NCBI GenBank assembly: GCA_903929925.1
Contig: CAIYWO010000005.1
Location: forward strand, 1-11,593
DNA from: an uncultured beta proteobacterium
GTDB lineage: Bacteria; Pseudomonadota; Gammaproteobacteria; Burkholderiales; Burkholderiaceae_B
Reading direction: 5' to 3'
DNA: 11,593 nt
Shown here: one piece after another, positions 10,301-11,593 of the stretch
How the letters are laid out: every line of letters begins with the position of its first letter
How positions within the stretch are numbered: the stretch's first letter is position 1
Program-made: the position numbers and the translations under genes
The notes under the pieces: generated by a model
What the model saw: only the letters and a program-made list of their open reading frames with translations
Told to the model about the DNA's origin: nothing
The model's database searches: none

Positions 10301-11592
10301 TCCTGCTGGAATGGCACAGTCGCGACACAAACGTGGGCGATAAGATCACTTGCAATACGAACCAGAGTCGTCTCGATTTCTCCTAGCTCAACACGGTTAC
10401 CACGAATTTTGACTTGATCATCTGCTCGACCTAAGAACTGGATCGCACCATCAACCCTGCGCCGCGCCAAGTCACCTGTGCGGTACATTCGACTTCCTGC
10501 ACCGCCGTGCGGACAAGCGATAAAACGCTGACCTGTCAGGCCAGGCTTATTTAGATAGCCACGCGCAAGCTGATCCCCAGCGATATATAACTCACCTACC
10601 ATTCCTGTTGACACCGGATTTAAATGGGCGTCTAGGATAAATAGCTGCGTATTCCATACGGCATGACCGATTGGGGGCGCCGCATCAAGATCTTCATGAC
10701 GACACAACCAATAAGTCACGTCAATCGTAGCTTCGGTCGGCCCATACAAATTCCAGAACTTCGCAGCCGGCAAGGCTCGAGACATCTTGTGTTGCAAGGC
10801 CCCGCTAACGGCCTCACCGCTTGTAACTATCTGAGTAATCGTTGCACAATCACCTTCGTCCAGTTCTTCCAGAAAAATCTCTAGCATCGAGGCCACAAAA
10901 TGCAAAACTGTCACGTTTTGCTCTTTGATGACATTCTTCAAATAAAGGCTGTCTTTATGACCATCAGGTGTTGCAACGACGAGCTTGGAACCAACGACCA
11001 GGGGTAGGCACCATTCCCATACCGATACATCAAATCCTTGAGGTGTTTTTTGTAGGACGACGTCCTCTGGAGTCAGCGATAGTAATGACTTTCTCCACGA
11101 AAGATGATCACTAATACTTGCGTGACTGATTCCTGCGCCCTTGGGGTCGCCGGTGCTGCCTGATGTGTAAATCAAGTACGCTAAGTTATCACGCAGAATC
11201 GGCCTAGCCAGCTCTGAGGTCTCAAGGAAATCCTCAGAAAAATTCTCTAACACTCTTGAAGTTTCATCGTCATCGCAAACTACCGTGCACGCAATGGATG
11301 CAGGGAAAACTTCGACGAATTCTTTCAGGTGTGAACTTTGTGTCAATAACACTCTAGCTCTGCTATCGCTGAGAATATAGTGCAGTCGACTTGCGGGTTG
11401 AGACGGATCGAGGGGCAAATACGCGGCACCAGCCTTCAACACTGCCAACATCCCAACAATCGCGTCGATAGACCGATCTAGCAATACCGCAACAACAGAT
11501 TCAGCGCCCACACCAAGCGTTACTAGGTACCGAGCCAATCGATTAGCCCGCGCATGCAAAGCCGCGTAAGTGAACGATTCGTTCCCCTGCAC
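1378..11592 (-). CDS. Multimodular nonribosomal peptide synthetase, C-terminal part (A-T-C-A(nMT)-T-C-A-T-TE), N terminus cut by window edge
   Basis: This is the terminal part of a peptide assembly line. Each A domain activates an amino acid as its AMP ester, each T domain carries it on phosphopantetheine, each C domain forms the peptide bond, and the TE releases the chain. The frame is uninterrupted for 3404 codons and ends with TAA at 1378-1380. Residue numbers used here count from the GTG at 11590-11592. That GTG is a valine codon inside the A1 domain just before the SFTYAALHARANRLA motif, not a start; the rest of A1, probably a C domain and perhaps more modules lie beyond the edge. Order: A1 1-492, T1 505-575, C2 600-1040, A2 1055-1520 and 1936-1980 with nMT 1521-1935, T2 1988-2062, C3 2084-2520, A3 2535-3055, T3 3063-3140, TE 3150-3404. 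All catalytic motifs look intact and no E domain is present. Predicted end of the product: Ser, N-methyl-Tyr-like, X. No promoter or partner gene is in the window. Confidence 0.97.
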   Translation of the reverse strand: MQGNESFTYAALHARANRLARYLVTLGVGAESVVAVLLDRSIDAIVGMLAVLKAGAAYLPLDPSQPASRLHYILSDSRARVLLTQSSHLKEFVEVFPASIACTVVCDDDETSRVLENFSEDFLETSELARPILRDNLAYLIYTSGSTGDPKGAGISHASISDHLSWRKSLLSLTPEDVVLQKTPQGFDVSVWEWCLPLVVGSKLVVATPDGHKDSLYLKNVIKEQNVTVLHFVASMLEIFLEELDEGDCATITQIVTSGEAVSGALQHKMSRALPAAKFWNLYGPTEATIDVTYWLCRHEDLDAAPPIGHAVWNTQLFILDAHLNPVSTGMVGELYIAGDQLARGYLNKPGLTGQRFIACPHGGAGSRMYRTGDLARRRVDGAIQFLGRADDQVKIRGNRVELGEIETTLVRIASDLIAHVCVATVPFQQDMRLVAYVVPRTPTEPVDPTVLRTRLSASLPDYMVPSQFVCIEQLPIGINGKLDRKRLPPPQFDLVSTERRAPSTDSQKLLCTLFEELIGISDVGIEDNFFSIGGHSLLAMRLVTKVRQSVGVTIPLKLIFEQATPLALANMLDRAQGSESSVSTLPMPAIQRHPLDETMPTSFAQERLLFMSQFDQGYAAYNMPSAIRLKGELNVKALEWAIGEIVRRHQSLRTRFAISGEQTYQRVERFDGWSLEQTSLDSLPSGERLARAHELAAAEATLPFDLTQSPMLRSKLLKLSDKDFVLLLTIHHIASDGWSVGVLQRELTQLYRSALSKDPSLQPPELFFQYTDFAIWQRQWLNPEKLSADLMYWNKELAQLSTLELPLDFQRPVVQSYNGQAVRYQLSSRLCAQLNDLARDRDATLFMILMTGFMTLMSKWSGQSDIVVGTPIANRVLPELEPMIGFFVNSLVMRANVDSVIPFSELISTVRSSALKAYEHQNLPFEKLVEAISPKRDLARHPLYQVVFALQNNESADLSIPHVDLEPFNVQINRTRYELECHAWENEEGIELLYTYNEDLFKQETIVELAKRFERLLESVVQDPSIRIADISIFSAIDKYRVLGTFNNTKVDFQSKTIVDLFDEAVQARPESTAVLYKTSSITYSQLDVSSNQLSQYLKQKGVSVEAMVAVALPRSFDLICSMVAVLKCGAAFLPIDVEYPISRIAYVVSDSRAEVLLTTHEAWEQVQVRAKQEGVSILVKDVIFLDDSSVQGELINILDQLPHSELVPRQIFPKQLAYAIYTSGSTGLPKPVGAVHEGVVNLVYAQAERFAVNDASRVLQFASPSFDAAVSEVFVTLLSGATLVLVDSAELKNPTTLISNINDLAVTHVTLPPALLSVLTPDLLDGIRSLAVAGEACSPSLVSDFSINRRMINAYGPTEITVCASMSDPLGASCIDVGALRDVSIGRPNSNTEIYVLNDTLNAVPIGTPGEIYISGKGVTRGYLNRPGLTAERFIANPFGESGSRMYRSGDIGSWDSSGQLHFLGRADDQIKIRGYRIEPGEIQSVIESVDSVEQAIVVPKDIAGEIRLVAYVSLNPVDTVVEHETDDDLSAARRDEWLTLYDDTHSHLSADDVRLNVSGWNSSYNREAIPVEEMDRWRSNTVERIKAISASPYGVNYLEIGCGTGLLMWLLAGEAASYIGTDFSGAVLDHLRPLLKAEGYDHVKLIKRQANEFADTPKNCVDVAIINSVIQYFPTLDYLKQVILGGMNCSRNSFFVGDVRSLHHENAFHVSVALAQADLDLDIATVAHRARAMRERERELLVHPAFFYSSHLSENLSRVDLQLKRGRDDNEMLRYRYDVVLTKGARSVALTPDSTSHWRELTSFQEWVQSLDTTQTHELRDIPNRRIFADVWAAKEISSRQTTVREFLAASRDACDLAGAIEPDILWSSGEACSFNVRVTWSLESPEHMHALFEPVVLSDRYWCPNRSELDRVWKDSEFVNNPLEGSYRKQQVDRITAHITNRLPAYMMPASFVVLDTFPTSQNGKIDKSRLPDPEISVKAQSSYVAPENNLEELLVNIFKELTGAAMVGVEDDFFELGGHSLLAMRLVSKVRTEIGFELPLQVLFEYPTVRGLALALRDTERESAPKIVSGSGSLGGDQVRLSLGQIRLWTIDQLDGKVATYNMPSAYRLSGQLDVAALRRAIASLLQRHQALRTIITASNGIPIGMLLSVENDAIPFNVLDLSSIDANAREGVLQMHIDEDASRPFDLSRDFLLRVQLFKLDANEYALMMNVHHIAADGVSINIILQELSTLYSGETLTPLQFNYSDYAHQHEEWLANGESKRQVAFWKRHLEDAPELLTLVTDHPRSSSRSLVAAHQPISLDSDLIERLEQLARTHRTTLFSIMLAGYAYMLSKISNQRDVVIGIPVAGRNRTEVDGLVGFFVNTLALRINVDPRAHVSEYLGDCAHTVLNALSHQDAPFERVVEELGVRRSLSQSPVFQAMFAWHVQSIETFKLGGLVTEPLATKQTRAKCDVTLSLVPLSDGSVVGGFEYDASLYSPETAQRWTECLSTVLRSIAEISSEQVTGNIEVLSSGGQGKVIKTFNQSLEAPSKLTLCDLLNEQASLHPASTALIFENTSMAYWDLAARSNQLARHLISLKIGPNDIVALNMPRSFDLIVCMLGILKAGAAYLPLDPDYPKARLQYMLNDSKAVALLTTRQALDELYDSGNADDRNALSASAKRSLICFDEIRQDIFDSERSSANIENFERISPLSSSDLAYVIYTSGSTGQPKGVCISHDGIVNFARLQQSIFDVSRVDRVLQFASPAFDAAVSEIYLALTTGAALVLAPSDQLRDPVSLPKILKECGVTYAALPPSLLAELNSDDIISVRSLTVAGETCPPSIVEKFAHGRRMSNGYGPTEVTVGASINSPIDPLNVEDREYGKISIGRTLPNKPVYILDSQLNPVPIGVVGELYVSGIGLARGYLDRPGMTAERFLACPFGLSGQRMYRTGDLASWRSSGLLDFHGRADQQVKVRGFRIELTEIESALALAKDIRQVAVIPWEYLGETRIVAYIVTDDPNAALNVGELRNFLLERLPDHMIPAAFMFVESFKLTANGKLDRRQLPEPNFGASGVDYRCPRSPVEVLVANAFAELTGAKQVGLDDNFFSLGGHSLLAMRLVAVLRDRTGVTLPLRKLFEDSTLEGISRFLTDFDPVYAYQPLLPLKHGTGEKIVFCLPAAGGNSITYRELANLLPPSFSVWGLQAKGSEPNEEPHQSIEEMANAYADAIMSLEVSGPITLMGWSFGGNVCHALAQRLEELGYSIERVVILDSQAKFVGEAPVEKDLHDFLRETAKDFGVDYSDDETETFSRFVERFVSQGLIPPGTPSSWAKRVLGLMIKSEHLRYRYQPRAIRAPIELFVPEDGLDQKGVESAKSWSDLTLSGVTLYGVPGSHMTMLDSPSIDFIVKGFGQALPSSV
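1381..2145 (-). other. NRPS domain TE: type I thioesterase, chain release
   Basis: Residues 3150-3404, the protein's C terminus and of normal length for a terminal TE (about 250 residues). IVFCLPAAGGNSITYREL (3159-3176) opens the alpha/beta hydrolase fold. The nucleophile is Ser3230 in GWSFGG (codon 1903-1905), the probable acid is Asp3257 in VILDSQ, and the general base is His3380 in GVPGSHMTML. A single TE rather than a tandem is present. Whether it hydrolyses or cyclises the peptide cannot be told from the sequence. Its presence shows this is the last module of the assembly line. Confidence 0.93.
2173..2406 (-). other. NRPS domain T3: peptidyl carrier protein
   Basis: Residues 3063-3140. 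The motif is DNFFSLGGHSLLAMRL, with phosphopantetheine site Ser3100 (codon 2293-2295). It presents the finished chain to the TE. Confidence 0.93.
2428..3990 (-). other. NRPS domain A3: adenylation, unrecognised specificity code
   Basis: Residues 2535-3055. Motifs: LKAGAAYLPLDP (2610-2621), AYVIYTSGSTGQPKG (2705-2719), NGYGPTEVTV (2841-2850), YRTGDL (2935-2940), GRADQQVKVRGFRIELTEIE (2953-2972), LPDHMIP (3023-3029) and NGKLDRRQL (3043-3051). Pocket residues by alignment to GrsA are D2755, A2756, S2759, A2798, T2819, A2821, G2842, V2850, G2851 and K3045, giving DASATAGVGK. I do not recognise this code. It shares the DAS start with A2, while three other positions are smaller than in A2, which would fit a bulky aromatic or modified residue; this is inference. 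RIELTEIE replaces the usual RIELGEIE in motif A8. The domain resembles A2 more than A1. Confidence 0.88.
4033..5343 (-). other. NRPS domain C3: condensation, LCL-like
   Basis: Residues 2084-2520. Motifs: LSLGQIRLW (2086-2094), RHQALRTI (2133-2140), HHIAADG (2218-2224) with catalytic His2219, FNYSDYAHQ (2248-2256), VGFFVNTLALRI (2365-2376) and HQDAPFERVV (2401-2410). SLGQ and HQHEEW vary slightly from the usual SxAQ and WQ, but the catalytic motif is complete. It joins the chain on T2 to the residue on T3; the upstream residue is N-methylated. Confidence 0.91.
5407..5631 (-). other. NRPS domain T2: peptidyl carrier protein
   Basis: Residues 1988-2062. The motif is DDFFELGGHSLLAMRL, with phosphopantetheine site Ser2025 (codon 5518-5520). 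It would carry the N-methylated aromatic residue, first as acceptor for C2 and then as donor for C3. Confidence 0.93.
5653..5787 (-). other. NRPS domain A2, C-terminal piece after the methyltransferase
   Basis: Residues 1936-1980. It carries motif A9 (LPAYMMPASF, 1947-1956) and motif A10 (NGKIDKSRL, 1967-1975) with the catalytic lysine K1969. It completes the small subdomain begun before the nMT insertion, so the adenylation domain is split in sequence but intact. Confidence 0.9.
5788..7032 (-). other. NRPS-embedded N-methyltransferase domain (nMT) inserted in A2
   Basis: Residues 1521-1935, about 415 residues inserted between adenylation motifs A8 and A9, the usual place for amino-acid N-methyltransferases in NRPSs. 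The SAM-binding motif is YLEIGCGTGLL (1600-1610) and the acidic strand end is IGTDFSG (1622-1628). The second family motif, NEMLRYRYDVVL (1773-1784), matches the NRPS N-MT signature NELSxYRYxAV. LRDIPNRRI (1822-1830) and FVNNPL (1922-1927) follow as usual. It is expected to methylate the alpha-amine of the residue held on T2 before C3 acts. O-methylation is less likely because of position and motif 2. By hand count this region is AT-richer than A1. Confidence 0.92.
7033..8430 (-). other. NRPS domain A2, N-terminal part: adenylation, predicted aromatic (Tyr-like)
   Basis: Residues 1055-1520, the large subdomain and the start of the small one, before the methyltransferase insertion. Motifs: LKCGAAFLPID (1128-1138), AYAIYTSGSTGLPKP (1219-1233), INAYGPTEITV (1354-1364), YRSGDI (1449-1454) and GRADDQIKIRGYRIEPGEI (1467-1485). 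Pocket residues by alignment to GrsA are D1269, A1270, S1273, T1312, A1333, A1335, A1356, V1364 and C1365, with K1969 in the C-terminal piece, giving DASTAAAVCK. It differs at one position (Val to Ala) from the tyrosine code DASTVAAVCK, so Tyr or a similar aromatic residue is most likely. PKP replaces the usual PKG after the P-loop; this does not touch the catalytic lysine. Confidence 0.87.
8473..9795 (-). other. NRPS domain C2: condensation, LCL-like
   Basis: Residues 600-1040. Visible motifs are SFAQERLLFM (603-612), RHQSLRTRF (649-657), HHIASDGWS (732-740) with catalytic His733, YTDFAIWQ (771-778), IGFFVNSLVMR (885-895) and HQNLPFEKLV (921-930). The intact HHxxxDG, together with the absence of an upstream E domain and of the dual E/C histidine motif, points to an LCL domain joining the Ser donor to the residue loaded by A2. 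Confidence 0.92.
9868..10080 (-). other. NRPS domain T1: peptidyl carrier protein
   Basis: Residues 505-575. The carrier motif is DNFFSIGGHSLL, with Ser537 (codon 9982-9984) as the phosphopantetheine attachment site. It follows the A1 C-terminal subdomain directly and would hold the serine-charged chain that C2 uses as donor. Confidence 0.93.
10117..11592 (-). other. NRPS domain A1: adenylation, predicted serine-activating (partial)
   Basis: Residues 1-492 of the visible protein. Core motifs run in order: LKAGAAYLPLDP (52-63), LAYLIYTSGSTGDPKG (137-152), NLYGPTEATI (281-290), YRTGDL (370-375), GRADDQVKIRGNRVELGEIE (388-407), LPDYMVPS (460-467) and NGKLDRKRL (480-488). Aligned by eye to GrsA-PheA, the pocket residues are D188, V189, W192, H231, V256, S258, L282, I290, D291 and K482, giving DVWHVSLIDK. 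This differs from the classic serine code DVWHLSLIDK (as in EntF) by one conservative change, so L-serine is a confident inference. The first stretch of the domain is outside the window. This region is more GC-rich by hand count than the middle of the gene. Confidence 0.88.
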
Positions 11593-11593
11593 T

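Noticed and set aside
11590..11592. GTG as the start codon of the NRPS
   Set aside because: It falls inside the A1 domain, just before the LTYxEL-type motif; a start there would remove the beginning of the fold.
10117..11592. Serine side chain as nucleophile for macrolactone formation with the C terminus
   Set aside because: Ser is only two residues from the end, so the ring would be very small. Nothing in the sequence supports it.
1..11593. CRISPR array, tRNA, rRNA, insertion sequence or attachment site
   Set aside because: The window is coding apart from 5 bases, and no spaced repeats, transposase motifs or tRNA-like folds were seen.

Overview
The window holds two large protein genes, both cut by a window edge, and almost no non-coding DNA. 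On the + strand (2-1372) is most of an amidase-signature (AS) family hydrolase. On the - strand (1378-11592) is the C-terminal part, 3404 residues, of a giant nonribosomal peptide synthetase (NRPS). The genes converge and their stop codons are 5 bases apart. No tRNA, rRNA, CRISPR array, insertion sequence or transport gene is visible.

Reading from its N-terminal side (right edge of the window) to its C terminus (left), the NRPS runs: adenylation domain A1 (N terminus off-window), carrier T1, condensation C2, adenylation A2 interrupted by an N-methyltransferase (nMT), carrier T2, condensation C3, adenylation A3, carrier T3, thioesterase TE. This is the end of an assembly line: two complete modules and most of a third, followed by release. 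No epimerase is present and both condensation domains have the ordinary HHxxxDG motif, so the last residues are expected to be L. Pocket residues aligned by eye to GrsA-PheA give DVWHVSLIDK for A1 (serine), DASTAAAVCK for A2 (one change from a tyrosine code, DASTVAAVCK) and DASATAGVGK for A3 (not recognised; probably a bulky aromatic or hydrophobic residue). The inferred product end is ...Ser - N-methyl-(Tyr-like) - X, released by the TE as an acid or a ring.

The organism is probably a bacterium of intermediate GC, perhaps a proteobacterium; the sequence does not fix the taxon. Hand counts suggest about 54% GC in the amidase, about 56% around A1 and about 42% through the nMT and C3 regions, so the NRPS may be a mosaic. 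The amidase faces the NRPS and cannot share its transcript, so a role in the same pathway is possible but not shown. All parts belong to known families. The novelty lies in the domain combination, the unusual A3 pocket and the unknown product.
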